A DNA stretch of 64,000 nt, taken from assembly GCA_024641245.1 (NCBI GenBank), contig JAHEDK010000006.1, positions 38,921-102,920 on the forward strand, read 5' to 3'. Shown in pieces: positions 33,059 to 42,417 of this stretch. Source of the stretch: Actinomycetes bacterium. GTDB lineage: Bacteria; Actinomycetota; Acidimicrobiia; Spongiisociales; JAHEDJ01. Under the pieces are notes generated by a model. It was not told the origin of the DNA. It saw only the letters and a list, made by a program, of their open reading frames with translations, and did no database searches. Numbering within the stretch: position 1 is the first letter of the stretch; each line of letters opens with the position of its first letter. The translations under genes and the position numbers were made by a program.

Positions 33059-35341
33059 TCACACCAGGCGCTCACGTAACCGTGCCGATATGTAGTCCAT
33101 GGACGCCACGACGATGGCGATCGCCAGCATTTGGGCGGCGGCGGCCCGATACTGCAGCAGGTTGATGTTCTGCTGGAGCAAGAAGCCGATGCCACCACCT
33201 CCGACGAACCCGATGATCGTCGACATGCGGACGTTGATATCCCACCGATACATAGTGAACGAGATGTACGGCGGAACAATCTGCGGCACCACGGCATAGA
33301 CCACCGTTTGCAGTCTGGTTGCTCCGGTAGCACGCACCGCTTCGAGGGGTCCGGCGGAGATGCTCTCGACCTGCTCGGAGTAGAGCTTGGCGAGTGCAGC
33401 CGTCGTATGGAGCGCGAGGGCCAGCGAGCCGGCGAAGGGTCCGAACCCAACCCAAACAACGAATACGATTCCCATCACGAGCGGTTCAATCGACCTGAGT
33501 GTGTTGAACAGCGTGCGAGCCGCGTAGTAGATCACGAGGCCGACGCTGACGGACTCCTTGCGGTAGGCACGGATCGCCAGTGCGAGTCCAATCAGAGCGC
33601 CAATAATCAGCGGAATCCAGAAGGTTCGCGTCGGGTTTCCGATCTCGTAGAACCACTCGATTACCGCTCCAATGATCACCGCGACGACGCCACCTGCTGC
33701 CGAAGCCAGGGGCAGGTTGATGGTTCTAACGACAGCGGCCGGGAGTCGGGTGCGCAGCGAGTAGCCGAGCTTGCCTGCCAGATTGGCGAATACGCCGGCG
33801 CCCAGCAGGGCGGCGACCACCACGAGGAAGGCAGTCAGGAGTTCGCCGATCGTTGCGATGAATCTGCCGAGGAAGGCGAAAACGCCAAGACGTTCAGCCA
33901 GCCATCCGCCGACGTCCCTCGACAATTCCGAGAGGAGATACATCACGACGGTGCCGGCGAAGGCCGCAACTCCCAGGACTCCGCCTCGTATTGCCTTGAG
34001 CCGGCCGGACGGCGGCTCATCTTCTACCTCGGGAATCGCCCACCGGAACGCGTACAGGATGGCAACAGGGATCACGATGATTCCCGCAAGCAGCATGAGC
34101 CAATTGTCGACGAATAGTTCTGAGATATCACTCGCCCACCCGGCCAGGACCGCACCCGCCACCAGGCCGGCCGGAATGGCCAGGAGGTTGAGCGCCAGGT
34201 TCGTCACGGGGGTGCTGATATCTCGCATCAGGTTCCTGGCCGCCATGAAGCTCAGCGGAATTGCCAGCAACGTGCCGACGGTTGTGGCCAGGAACGCCAG
34301 GGCAACCGTCTCGATGATCTTGTCCCAAGTGTTGAGTGCGTTCTCGGACAGTCGCGGCGAGAGTGCAAAAAGGTCACCGACGGCCGTCCGGTCGAACCGG
34401 TTGAGTTCCGTCGTGTCGTAGACGACCACCTCCCATTCGCTGAGATCAATTCCCGGTTTGCCCGAGATGGTCACTTGTGGTGGCTCGGCTGCCAGGTCGG
34501 TCGAGCTGATGACGACCTCGGAGCCGTTGCCGGTCACATCGCCGCTGAATGTCTGGTCGAGACTCGGCCCGACATCGAGCGGGATCTCCCCTTGAGCTGG
34601 TCCCGATCGCGGGATGTTCTCGTTCCCGAAGGCAACAAACTGAACAAGGTCGTTCGGACTGACCAGAGCAACCGCTCCGATGTTGACCACCCGACCGGTG
34701 TCCACTTCGATGACCAATTCGCCGCTATCGGGCATGATGCCGGTGTCTTCGATGCCGTTGGCATTCGCATCGGTCCACACGGATACGCGGTTGGTCCACG
34801 TTCCGACTTCGGTCTTGGTTCTAGCCTGGATCTGCTGCGGGTTCTCGGACTCCCGCGCAGGCAATTCCGCCTCAACCGAGAATCGGCCGTCGGCATCGGT
34901 TTCGAATCGTGCGAGCAGCAAGGTGATGGCAAACTCCGAGTCGGGTACGAAGTCGATGCCTGCCGAAGTTGCCGGCTGGAAACCGAATCCCTCGATCGTG
35001 ACCAGGTCACCCGGATTGCCGCACGACGGACTGACGATGATGTAGGGCTCGGTCAGGTCGGCTTCGGGGATGACGCCGGAGCAGGGCACATAGAGGTCCA
35101 CCGTCACAGTGATCTCCTCGATGTCGAACTGAACCAGATCGGGATGAGCGAGGGCGCGGAGGATGCGGAAGAGCTGTTCCCTGCGCGTTTCGTCCTTGAT
35201 TTGCGACAAATCGACGTCGGTTGCCTGAACCGAGAAGGCATAGACGACGAACCCGAGCGCAAGACTGAGAACGATGATCATCCACCGTCTGGCTGATCTT
35301 TTCTCCGGGGCTGGGACGAGGTTCGTTGGTCTATCCGACAC
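33059..35341 (-). CDS. phnE: Greatly enlarged PhnE-type ABC permease (760 aa)
   Basis: The last 155 residues and residues about 336-372 match PhnE: the EAA loop is EAVRATGATRLQTVVYAVVP (667-686), followed by the membrane end with STIIGFVGGGGIGFLL. Normal PhnE is about 270 residues. Here a first membrane helix (20-40) is followed by an extracytoplasmic domain of about 295 residues. That domain includes an IPT/TIG-like part (VSPSCGNPGDLVTIEGFGF) and Asp-rich loops (WTDANANGIEDTG). A second insertion of about 230 residues with several extra membrane helices splits the permease between SFMAARNL and TLFNTLRSIEPL. I chose GTG 35341 because of GGAGG 6 bases ahead; it overlaps the ATPase gene by 11 bases. 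Confidence 0.88.
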   Translation of the reverse strand: MSDRPTNLVPAPEKRSARRWMIIVLSLALGFVVYAFSVQATDVDLSQIKDETRREQLFRILRALAHPDLVQFDIEEITVTVDLYVPCSGVIPEADLTEPYIIVSPSCGNPGDLVTIEGFGFQPATSAGIDFVPDSEFAITLLLARFETDADGRFSVEAELPARESENPQQIQARTKTEVGTWTNRVSVWTDANANGIEDTGIMPDSGELVIEVDTGRVVNIGAVALVSPNDLVQFVAFGNENIPRSGPAQGEIPLDVGPSLDQTFSGDVTGNGSEVVISSTDLAAEPPQVTISGKPGIDLSEWEVVVYDTTELNRFDRTAVGDLFALSPRLSENALNTWDKIIETVALAFLATTVGTLLAIPLSFMAARNLMRDISTPVTNLALNLLAIPAGLVAGAVLAGWASDISELFVDNWLMLLAGIIVIPVAILYAFRWAIPEVEDEPPSGRLKAIRGGVLGVAAFAGTVVMYLLSELSRDVGGWLAERLGVFAFLGRFIATIGELLTAFLVVVAALLGAGVFANLAGKLGYSLRTRLPAAVVRTINLPLASAAGGVVAVIIGAVIEWFYEIGNPTRTFWIPLIIGALIGLALAIRAYRKESVSVGLVIYYAARTLFNTLRSIEPLVMGIVFVVWVGFGPFAGSLALALHTTAALAKLYSEQVESISAGPLEAVRATGATRLQTVVYAVVPQIVPPYISFTMYRWDINVRMSTIIGFVGGGGIGFLLQQNINLLQYRAAAAQMLAIAIVVASMDYISARLRERLV

Positions 35342-36083
35342 GTTCGGCCTCCTTCCCGTAGATCTCCTTGAACTTCTTGTCGTCGATCGCCGATGGTGGG
35401 CCCTCGAAGACGAGCTTTCCTTCGTTGAGGGCGATAGCCCGGTCGGCGTAGCGGTGTACAAGGTCGAGGAAGTGAAGGGAGCAGAGCACCGTAACGCTGT
35501 CTTCGTCGTTGATCGTCTCGAGGTATTGCATGATGCTGTGGGCCAGCACCGGATCGAGGCTCGCAACCGGTTCGTCGGCCAGTATCAGGTCCGGCGACTG
35601 AATCATCGCCCGGGCGATCCCCACCCGCTGCTGCTGACCACCGGAGAGTTCATCTGCCCGGTTCTTGGCCTTCTCTCGTAACCCGACCCTGTCGAGTTGC
35701 GCATAGGCGCGCTCGAGATCTTCATGTGAGAACCGGTTGATGAGGCTCATGGCCGGGTTGGTGTAGCCGAGGCGTCCGGAGAGAACGTTGGTCAGGACTT
35801 TCGACCGCTCGACGAGGTTGAAGTGTTGGAAGACCATGCCGATGCGGCGGCGGATCCGGCGCAGGTCCTCCTGGGAGGCGCTCGTGATGTCCTCCCCGTT
35901 CCATGTGATCCGGCCATCGGTGGGTTCGATGAGCCGGTTGATGCAGCGAAGCAATGTGGACTTTCCCGATCCGGACAAACCGATCACGGCCAGGAATTGA
36001 CCGTCGGGAACTTCGAAACTCACGTCCTCCAACGCAAGGACGCCCCCGTCGTAGATCTTGGTCAGATGCTCGACCTTCAGCAT
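35331..36083 (-). CDS. phnC: PhnC-type ABC transporter ATPase
   Basis: A 250-residue ATPase. Walker A is GLSGSGKS, the Q-loop is VFQHFNLVERS, the signature is LSGGQQQRVGIARAM and Walker B is LILADEPVASLDP, with switch His in CSLHFLD. The motif VLTNVLSGRLG after the Q-loop is characteristic of phosphonate/phosphite importers (PhnC/PtxA). It lies between the binding protein gene and the permease gene of one leftward operon, so the importer is complete. The substrate could be a phosphonate, phosphite or a related compound; no C-P lyase gene is in the window. Confidence 0.93.
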   Translation of the reverse strand: MLKVEHLTKIYDGGVLALEDVSFEVPDGQFLAVIGLSGSGKSTLLRCINRLIEPTDGRITWNGEDITSASQEDLRRIRRRIGMVFQHFNLVERSKVLTNVLSGRLGYTNPAMSLINRFSHEDLERAYAQLDRVGLREKAKNRADELSGGQQQRVGIARAMIQSPDLILADEPVASLDPVLAHSIMQYLETINDEDSVTVLCSLHFLDLVHRYADRAIALNEGKLVFEGPPSAIDDKKFKEIYGKEAERVG

Positions 36084-36147
36084 GTCCGCGCCGCCACTTC
36101 ACCTCCTGGGCTTCGGCACATTCTGGTCGGCCTTTGCCCCACAATGC

Positions 36148-36177
36148 GATTCGGGCGGGGAAGACCCCGCCCGAATC
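36148..36177 (-). terminator. Intercistronic hairpin between phnD and phnC
   Basis: Perfect 13-base arms (GATTCGGGCGGGG at 36148-36160 and its complement at 36165-36177) around AAGA. It lies 23 bases after the phnD stop, with no U-tract. It likely stabilises or partially ends the phnD message so that binding protein exceeds the membrane components. Confidence 0.7.
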
Positions 36178-36200
36178 AACATCTCGATCGAAGGCTTCGT

Positions 36201-37337
36201 TTAGAAGTCGTCGAGGGAGTAGTTGAGGGCTTGCAGCAACGCACGAATGGAGTCGAACTCGGAATCGTTGGTCGGGAGCACGTTGTCCCAGCTGTAAGCA
36301 TCGAATGCGGTTGCGAACCCATCCGGGTCGGTAGCCGCGTAGTCCACCATCGCTGCAACGATCTCGTCCTTGAGGTCTTGTGGGAAATCCGGACCAAAGG
36401 CCATGCCGTCGTTCGGGATGGGATCCGACAGTGCGATGATCTTCACCTTGGCGACGACATCCGGAGCCTCAGCGCGGATGTCGCGACGGGCATCGCGGAC
36501 TTCTAAGTCGCCGCAGACGAGGTCACCCTCGCCAAACTTGCCCGTCACCTGATCGGCCGTCACGATGGAACACTCGTCGAAGTTGGTGACGTCTGCGTTG
36601 GCCGGATCGCCGTCCCACTGGCTGACGCCGTCGACGTCGATGTAGGGGCTGTAATAGGTGGTTCCGAAGTCGGCCTCACCGTTGTAGATCGCACGAGCGA
36701 CCTCTGGGTGACCACCCGCCGCGAACGACTCACCGACCTCTATGCCGAGTGAGGCGAACAAGCCGGACGGCAGCAGGTACCCCGAAGTCGACGTGGCATC
36801 TGGATATGCCCACTTCTTTCCGGCCAGATCTTCGACCGATGCGATGTCGCTGTCACGAGCGACGATGAACTGCGTCCAGTAGACGTCGTACCCGTACCGC
36901 TCGGACTTGAGCACCATGTCCACGCCGCAGAGTTCGTTGGCCAGGACATAGCCGTTGGCGGGAATGAATCCGATGGTGTTCTCCGGTGATGCGCACATCT
37001 CTTCGATCGTTGCTGCATATGAGGATCCAACGCTCACCTCGAACTCGAGACCGGTGGCGGCCGTGAGCGTCTCGTCGAGCAACTCGCCACCGGCGATGAT
37101 CTCTTCTGCACTCACCGACGGCACGAACAGCACCTTGATGGGGTTGTCGGCCGAGCCGACGGTGACCATCGCTTCGGTCGTCGTCGTTGCCATTACGGCT
37201 TCGGTTGTCGTTGTGGCAACCGAAGCCACCGTGGTGTCGGTTGTCTCAGCTTCGGTGGTGTCGGACGTACCGTCGCCACAGGCGGCCAGCACCAGCGTCA
37301 TCGCCAGGGCAAGCGCGATCCAAATGCGGAATCTCAT
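36201..37337 (-). CDS. phnD: PhnD-type phosphonate/phosphite-binding lipoprotein
   Basis: A 378-residue protein. A lipoprotein signal (MRFRIWIALALAMTLVLAAC) is followed by a Thr-rich linker of about 50 residues, then a PhnD-like type II periplasmic binding domain: KVLFVPSVSAEEI, NTIGFIPANGYVLA, AGKKWAYPDATSTSGYLLP, GEADFGTTYYSPY and IIALSDPIPNDGMAF. I prefer the ATG at 37337, in front of the lipobox, over upstream alternatives. Five cysteines besides the lipobox suggest disulfides. It is the first gene of the phnDCE operon. Confidence 0.92.
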   Translation of the reverse strand: MRFRIWIALALAMTLVLAACGDGTSDTTEAETTDTTVASVATTTTEAVMATTTTEAMVTVGSADNPIKVLFVPSVSAEEIIAGGELLDETLTAATGLEFEVSVGSSYAATIEEMCASPENTIGFIPANGYVLANELCGVDMVLKSERYGYDVYWTQFIVARDSDIASVEDLAGKKWAYPDATSTSGYLLPSGLFASLGIEVGESFAAGGHPEVARAIYNGEADFGTTYYSPYIDVDGVSQWDGDPANADVTNFDECSIVTADQVTGKFGEGDLVCGDLEVRDARRDIRAEAPDVVAKVKIIALSDPIPNDGMAFGPDFPQDLKDEIVAAMVDYAATDPDGFATAFDAYSWDNVLPTNDSEFDSIRALLQALNYSLDDF

Positions 37338-37416
37338 GGTGGAAAATCTCCCTTTCGTGTCGCGAGCAATCTCGGAGATCGCCCGTCGGCTCACAATCTA
37401 GCTATGTCGAACCTGG

Positions 37417-37980
37417 CTAGCTACCTGAGGCAATCCCGTTGACCTGGTCAACGAAGGTAGGCCAGTCGATGATGTCGCGGGTCCCGGGGACCGGTCCGTT
37501 CCACGGTCTGACGAAGCGGCACATGAGAGATTCGGGCCGAGCCCGGTGGATTGAGACAACTTGATGGGGAGCGTCGTCGAGGTAGACGTCGCAGGAAACG
37601 CGCCACTTGTCGTCCAGCATGTGGACTTCCCTGGTGGGAATGGCGTGCTCGGCGATCCACGCGAATGTGTCGTGGACCGCCCAGTCGGGTTTCTGGGTGA
37701 GGATGACGATATCGTGGCCGGCCCTGACCAGCTTTCGTAGTGCTTCCACTGCTCCCGGATAGGTTTCGAGGTGCCGGAACATCGTGGCTCCGCCGTGATC
37801 CTTGGCCCAGGTCCAGAACTCGCCCATGTGGCGGAAGTGCGTCAACGATGGAATGCCGTCCCAGGCCTCCACGGCATCGAACGGGATGTCGGCGCCGAAG
37901 TCCGAGTTGTAGCGGCTGATCCAACCACTGTTGAAGTCGGCAACGACGCCGTCGAGATCGATACCAAGTCGTAGGTGCAT
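37417..37980 (-). CDS. 5'-nucleotidase (NT5C-like) HAD phosphatase
   Basis: A 187-residue HAD-fold protein. Motif I is GIDLDGVVADF, motif II lies in DIVILTQKP and the motif III/IV area is DDKWRV followed by DVYLDDAPHQV. The match is to the cytosolic 5'(3')-deoxyribonucleotidase (NT5C) group, which dephosphorylates nucleoside monophosphates. It lies 79 bases upstream of phnD in the same direction. Its stop codon overlaps one of two TAGCTAG repeats, so phnD probably has its own promoter there. Confidence 0.8.
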   Translation of the reverse strand: MHLRLGIDLDGVVADFNSGWISRYNSDFGADIPFDAVEAWDGIPSLTHFRHMGEFWTWAKDHGGATMFRHLETYPGAVEALRKLVRAGHDIVILTQKPDWAVHDTFAWIAEHAIPTREVHMLDDKWRVSCDVYLDDAPHQVVSIHRARPESLMCRFVRPWNGPVPGTRDIIDWPTFVDQVNGIASGS

Positions 37981-38030
37981 GTCCGCAGGCTAGACAAACT
38001 GCATTCTCATTCGTCGACGGAGTCGACGAA

Positions 38031-39629
38031 TCAAACCTCGACCCACGCCAGGATCTCGGGCAAGCGCCGGCGGATCACCCACATTGCTACTACCAGTCCG
38101 AGGCCGTAGAGCAGCAGTCCCCACACAACCGACAACCAGGCAATCAGTTGCGGTGATAGGACGTCGGTGAAGAAAAGGGCGATGGTCATCGCCGACGCCG
38201 GTATCACGAGTGTCAGGCCGATCACGAAGAAGGCGATCAACTGTGATCCGATGGCCAGGCACCCTTGCTCGCTCGATTGGGAGAAGATGTCGGTGCCCGC
38301 GTCCGGGAGTCGTAGTGGCGTTACCGCCGAGACGACGTTCCCGATGGCCATCTGTGCCAGGACAGCGCTGAGGATGAGCGGAGGCATGAGGGGCAGGTAC
38401 CGGGCCGACCCAACGAAGAGCGAAAACGCGATCGAAACGGCGGTTGCTTCGAGCATCAGCCCGAGGCCGGTCGCCAGGTTCTTGCCGACCACGACCTGGA
38501 TAGGCCTGGCCGGAAGGGCAAAGAGGAAACTGGCGGCCCTGCGTTCCCATCCGAATTGATTGAGGGCGATTGGCAGGCCGACGAACAAGACGACGATCGG
38601 CGCGAGCAGCGGCATCCACTCCTGCTCCTTGACGCGTTGGAGTTGGGCGTCGCCGAACAACGCGGCCGCAACCAGGAACCCGAGGAAGATGACGGCTCCG
38701 GTCCACACCATGCGCATGCGCGGCTCCCTGAGGTAGTACCGGAGTTCCTTGCGGGCCACGACGGAAATCGTGGACCAGCCGAATCGCTCTGCGAGCCCAC
38801 GCTCGGCGGCCCGCCTCGAAACGGTGGTGATCTCCGGGGTGGTCAGAAGTCGTTGGACGATCCAGTACCAGAACGCCAGAAGGACGCCGAGCCAGGCAAT
38901 CGAGAGGATCAGCCCTGAGATCGTGCCCCACAGATCACCCTCACCGGCCGAGACGATTGCGTACTGCGCGCCGGCAGGTGGGAGCAACATCCGTAGCGGT
39001 GACAGCGGGTATCTCTCCACCGCGCCGCCGAGACCGTACTCGCCGATGGCCGTGGCGATCGAACGCTGAAGAAGGAATCCGGTCAGTCCCAGACCGGCGA
39101 CGATCAGCATGATCACATCACGGCCGCGTTTGCCCCGGATGAGCGCGCTGACGACTGCCGTGAATGCCTGACCACTCACGATGAGCATGGCCAGGGTCAG
39201 CGCACCGGCCACGATGGCGACGGGAGTCACCACCCAGCCGGCGAAGATGACGACCGTGACCGTCAGGATCATGAGGGGAATGATGATCGGGGGGGTTACG
39301 AAACCGGCGGACAGGAGACCCGTCAGTAGTTGGCCGCGACTGAACGGCAACAGCGAAAAGCGGCCGGGGTCGAGAGTCTCGTCGAGCGGGAACACCACGA
39401 CGGGCACCGTCGTCCATAAGATCCACATGAGCACGGCGACCCAGATGGTGAACTCACCGTGGGCGGTTCCACCTAGATCACCTGCGGAAGACCAGTAGCG
39501 CTGCGCCAGCGTCCAGCCGCCTCCGACAATCAAGATCACTACGAGGGGGAGTCCGATGGCGCGCTGCCGATCGTGTTTGACGCCGTTGATCAACAGGCGC
39601 CATTTCAGCCAGACGAGGCGTTGAGCCAA
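38031..39629 (-). CDS. ABC transporter membrane protein (exporter type)
   Basis: The protein is about 532 residues with twelve or so hydrophobic segments and no recognisable EAA loop, as in ABC-2/exporter-type permeases. Two halves with related layout are visible (RLVWLKWRLL at the start, VARKELRYYLREPRM in the middle). The start is a TTG at 39629 with GGAGG 7 bases ahead; it lies inside the 3' end of the ATPase gene (25-base overlap). The longer open frame upstream does not encode membrane protein. The substrate is unknown; the pairing with a CcmA-type ATPase suggests export of a drug, lipid or peptide. Confidence 0.85.
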   Translation of the reverse strand: MAQRLVWLKWRLLINGVKHDRQRAIGLPLVVILIVGGGWTLAQRYWSSAGDLGGTAHGEFTIWVAVLMWILWTTVPVVVFPLDETLDPGRFSLLPFSRGQLLTGLLSAGFVTPPIIIPLMILTVTVVIFAGWVVTPVAIVAGALTLAMLIVSGQAFTAVVSALIRGKRGRDVIMLIVAGLGLTGFLLQRSIATAIGEYGLGGAVERYPLSPLRMLLPPAGAQYAIVSAGEGDLWGTISGLILSIAWLGVLLAFWYWIVQRLLTTPEITTVSRRAAERGLAERFGWSTISVVARKELRYYLREPRMRMVWTGAVIFLGFLVAAALFGDAQLQRVKEQEWMPLLAPIVVLFVGLPIALNQFGWERRAASFLFALPARPIQVVVGKNLATGLGLMLEATAVSIAFSLFVGSARYLPLMPPLILSAVLAQMAIGNVVSAVTPLRLPDAGTDIFSQSSEQGCLAIGSQLIAFFVIGLTLVIPASAMTIALFFTDVLSPQLIAWLSVVWGLLLYGLGLVVAMWVIRRRLPEILAWVEV

Positions 39630-40387
39630 TCCAGACCTCCAGGCGTTTCTTCGGCGCCGACCGCAGCCAGAAAGGCGTCTTCGACGCTGGTTACCTCGTA
39701 GTGGTCGAGGAGGTGCTGGGGTGGACCTTCGATGATGAGCTTGCCGTCCACCATGATGCCGATCCTTGTGCACAGCCGTTCGACGAGTTCCATGACGTGA
39801 GACGAGAACACAACGGTCGAGCCGCGTTCGGTGTAGCCCTGGAGCAAGTTGCGAATCAGTCGAGCGCTGACGGCGTCGACACCCTCGAAAGGTTCGTCGA
39901 GAAATAGGACCGGGGGAGCGTGGATCACCGCAGCCGCCAGCGCTACTTTCTTGCGCATTCCCCGGGAGTAGTCGTTGATGAGGCTGTGTGCCGCACTCTT
40001 GAGGTCGAGCGCTTCGAGCAGCTCGTTCCGGCGTCTGGCCGCCTCGTGCCTGGGGAGTCCGTGGGTGGCGGCGGTGAAATCCAGCAATTCGGCGCCCGTC
40101 AACCGCTCATAGAGATTGAACTCCTCAGGCAATACGCCGATTCGTCGCTTCACTTCGATCGGTTGCGACCAAGTCTCGAACTCCCCGACCCCGGCCCGCC
40201 CGGCATCCGGGCGGAGCAAACCGACGATCATTTTGATCGTGGTTGTCTTCCCCGCACCGTTCGGCCCGAGCAGCCCGTAGAACTCCCCGGGTTGGATGGC
40301 GAAGTCGACGCCGTTGACCGCCGTCTTCTTGCCGAAGTGGCGAACGAGCCCTTCTGCCCACACGGCGGGCTTGCCGCTATCTGTCAT
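39605..40387 (-). CDS. ABC transporter ATPase (CcmA type)
   Basis: A 260-residue ATPase. Walker A is GPNGAGKT, the Q-loop is GVLPEEFNLYERLT, the signature YSRGMRKKVALAAA is of the exporter variant, Walker B is VLFLDEPFEGVD and the switch His is in SSHVMELVE. It is the partner of the overlapping downstream membrane protein. The ATG has no strong ribosome site. The 152 bases between this gene and dnaX, which point apart, contain their promoters; I saw no small stable RNA there. Confidence 0.93.
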   Translation of the reverse strand: MTDSGKPAVWAEGLVRHFGKKTAVNGVDFAIQPGEFYGLLGPNGAGKTTTIKMIVGLLRPDAGRAGVGEFETWSQPIEVKRRIGVLPEEFNLYERLTGAELLDFTAATHGLPRHEAARRRNELLEALDLKSAAHSLINDYSRGMRKKVALAAAVIHAPPVLFLDEPFEGVDAVSARLIRNLLQGYTERGSTVVFSSHVMELVERLCTRIGIMVDGKLIIEGPPQHLLDHYEVTSVEDAFLAAVGAEETPGGLDWLNASSG

Positions 40388-40539
40388 TCCGTTTCCGCTT
40401 TCCGTACGAGCATGAATCGATATCGCACAGTGGTGACATCGGTTGACCAGTCTGCCACCTGAAGAACTGTATGGCAGATGACGGAGGCCGGGTCGTAGTC
40501 GACCCCGGGCACCTATTCGGTCCCGGCTACCATCGCTGT

Positions 40540-42330
40540 GTGGAATACCAGGCGCTCTATCGCAAGTATCGGCCCCAGAGTTTCTCCGAAATCATCGGAC
40601 AAGGTCATGTCACGGAGACGCTCGCTCGCGAGGTTGTCGATGACAAGGTTGCTCACGCGTATCTCTTTGCCGGACCTCGTGGAACCGGCAAAACCACTGC
40701 CGCGCGCATCCTCGCCAAGACACTGAATTGCACCAATCGCCAACCGGCAGGCGAACCGTGCAACGAGTGTGGCTCGTGTGTTGCCATCACCGAGGGGTCT
40801 TCCCTCGATGTGGTCGAACTCGACGCCGCATCACACAACAGCGTCGATGACATCCGCGATATGCGGGTGAGTGTTTCGACGGTCGCCTCAGCCGGCGGTG
40901 CCAAGCGAATCTTCATTCTGGACGAGGCGCACATGCTGTCGAAGGCGGCCGGGAATGCGCTCCTCAAGACGCTCGAGGAGCCGCCGGATCACGTCCATTT
41001 CGTCTTGGCGACGACCGAGCCGTACAAGCTGCTCGACACGATCCGGAGTAGGGCGCAACGCTTCGATTTTCATTCCGTGTCCATCGCTGCCCTCGTCAAG
41101 CATCTCGACTCCATCAGTGACAAAGAGGGCTATCAGCGATCTGAGGAGGCGCTCGTTTCAGTCGCCCGGCATGCACGGGGGTCGGTGAGAGATTCGATGA
41201 GCCTGCTCGAACAGGTGGCAGCACTTGGCGAGTCCACAGTCGAAGTTGCCGGAGTGAATCGTGCATTGGGGCTGGCGGACAGGGAAGTCTACGGCCGGCT
41301 CGGCTCGGCGGTTGCAGATCTAGATGCTCGCTCGGCTCTCGAAATGGTGGCAACCCTCGCAGCAGAGGGTGTCGACCTTCGCCGTTTCGTGGCTGAGGCG
41401 ATCGCCTTCTTTCGCGGCGTGTTTCTGGTCAAGTACGCGCCGAACCTTCCCGACATCGTCGAAGAGCCGCAGGATGTGATTGACGACTGGCGCCGCATTG
41501 CCGATGAGTTGTCGGCGTCCGATGTACTGCGCGTACTCGACGTTATGTCGGAGGCGCTCATCCAACTCCGGGAAGGCCGCGAGGAGCGCCTGATGATCGA
41601 ACTGGCGCTGCTGAAGATCACCAGGCCTGAGGTCGCCTCCGACCCCTCCTCTCTCGCCGCACGGATCGAACATCTCGAGCAGCGAGTGAAACGGCTTGGA
41701 GCAGGTTCAGTAGCGGTGATCCCGACGACCGCTTCCCAGCCCGCCCCGGTTGAGCCGACCCCCTCATCGACGCCTCCGACACCCGTCGGGTCCCCGGAGC
41801 CGGTCGTGGAGGAAGCTCTGCCGGCCGACGGGCCATTCGAAGACGTTGCGGCCGAACCAGAGGAGCTGGTGTCGGACGCGCCGCCGCCCGCCGCCGCCAC
41901 TCCTATCGACCCCGGCCGCGCCTTGGGGTTCCTGGACCTTCAATCCATCTGGCCCGAACTGGTCGCTGGTGTGCGGGACACCCTGGGCTCTCGACGGTAT
42001 GCACTTTTTCGAGAGGCCAGCCCGGGAGCTGTTGAGGGTTCGATACTGGTGATGCACCTTCCCGAACATCGCACGTTCCACTTGCAGCAGCTCAAATCGG
42101 ACGGGTCGGTCGCGGCATTGGTGGCCGCCAAGGCTGCGGAGTTACTCGGCGCACAAGTCACGGTCGAGTTCAGGGCCTTTGGTGATCCCCAATCGGCAGA
42201 GGTGACGGAACTGCCGCTTATTCCCGACAAGGACGATCTAGCTGAGGCGCCGGCGGAGGGAACCGATCCGACCAGCTTGATGACCGAGTTCCTCGGGGCA
42301 GAAGTGGTTGAAGAGGTCGAGAACCCCTAG
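40540..42330 (+). CDS. dnaX: DNA polymerase III subunits gamma and tau
   Basis: A 596-residue clamp-loader ATPase. It starts at GTG 40540 (VEYQALYRKYRPQSFSEIIG, the conserved N terminus). It has Walker A GPRGTGKTTAAR, a zinc module with four cysteines (CTNRQPAGEPCNECGSC), Walker B FILDEAHML and sensor 1 LATTEPYK. After residue about 385 a Pro/Glu/Ala-rich linker leads to a C-terminal tau-like domain (about 485-575). It loads the replication clamp. The adjacent ybaB and recR genes are the usual partners. No frameshift signal for a short gamma form was identified. Confidence 0.95.
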   Translation: MEYQALYRKYRPQSFSEIIGQGHVTETLAREVVDDKVAHAYLFAGPRGTGKTTAARILAKTLNCTNRQPAGEPCNECGSCVAITEGSSLDVVELDAASHNSVDDIRDMRVSVSTVASAGGAKRIFILDEAHMLSKAAGNALLKTLEEPPDHVHFVLATTEPYKLLDTIRSRAQRFDFHSVSIAALVKHLDSISDKEGYQRSEEALVSVARHARGSVRDSMSLLEQVAALGESTVEVAGVNRALGLADREVYGRLGSAVADLDARSALEMVATLAAEGVDLRRFVAEAIAFFRGVFLVKYAPNLPDIVEEPQDVIDDWRRIADELSASDVLRVLDVMSEALIQLREGREERLMIELALLKITRPEVASDPSSLAARIEHLEQRVKRLGAGSVAVIPTTASQPAPVEPTPSSTPPTPVGSPEPVVEEALPADGPFEDVAAEPEELVSDAPPPAAATPIDPGRALGFLDLQSIWPELVAGVRDTLGSRRYALFREASPGAVEGSILVMHLPEHRTFHLQQLKSDGSVAALVAAKAAELLGAQVTVEFRAFGDPQSAEVTELPLIPDKDDLAEAPAEGTDPTSLMTEFLGAEVVEEVENP

Positions 42331-42417
42331 ACCTGCCCTGAGCCTCCCAGATCGGGAATGCGCGACTGTTGGCCCGAAGGGTCATCCTGAACGTCGTGTA
42401 GTGATACTCTCTCCGCC

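Noticed and set aside
33131..34117. 328-residue rightward open frame
   Set aside because: Antisense to the phnE-like gene, full of Glu/Gln/Asn/Arg as expected from the complement of membrane-protein codons.
40388..40539. Possible 4.5S/SRP RNA or tRNA upstream of dnaX
   Set aside because: This location often holds such RNAs, but the conserved SRP loop sequence and any cloverleaf were not found.
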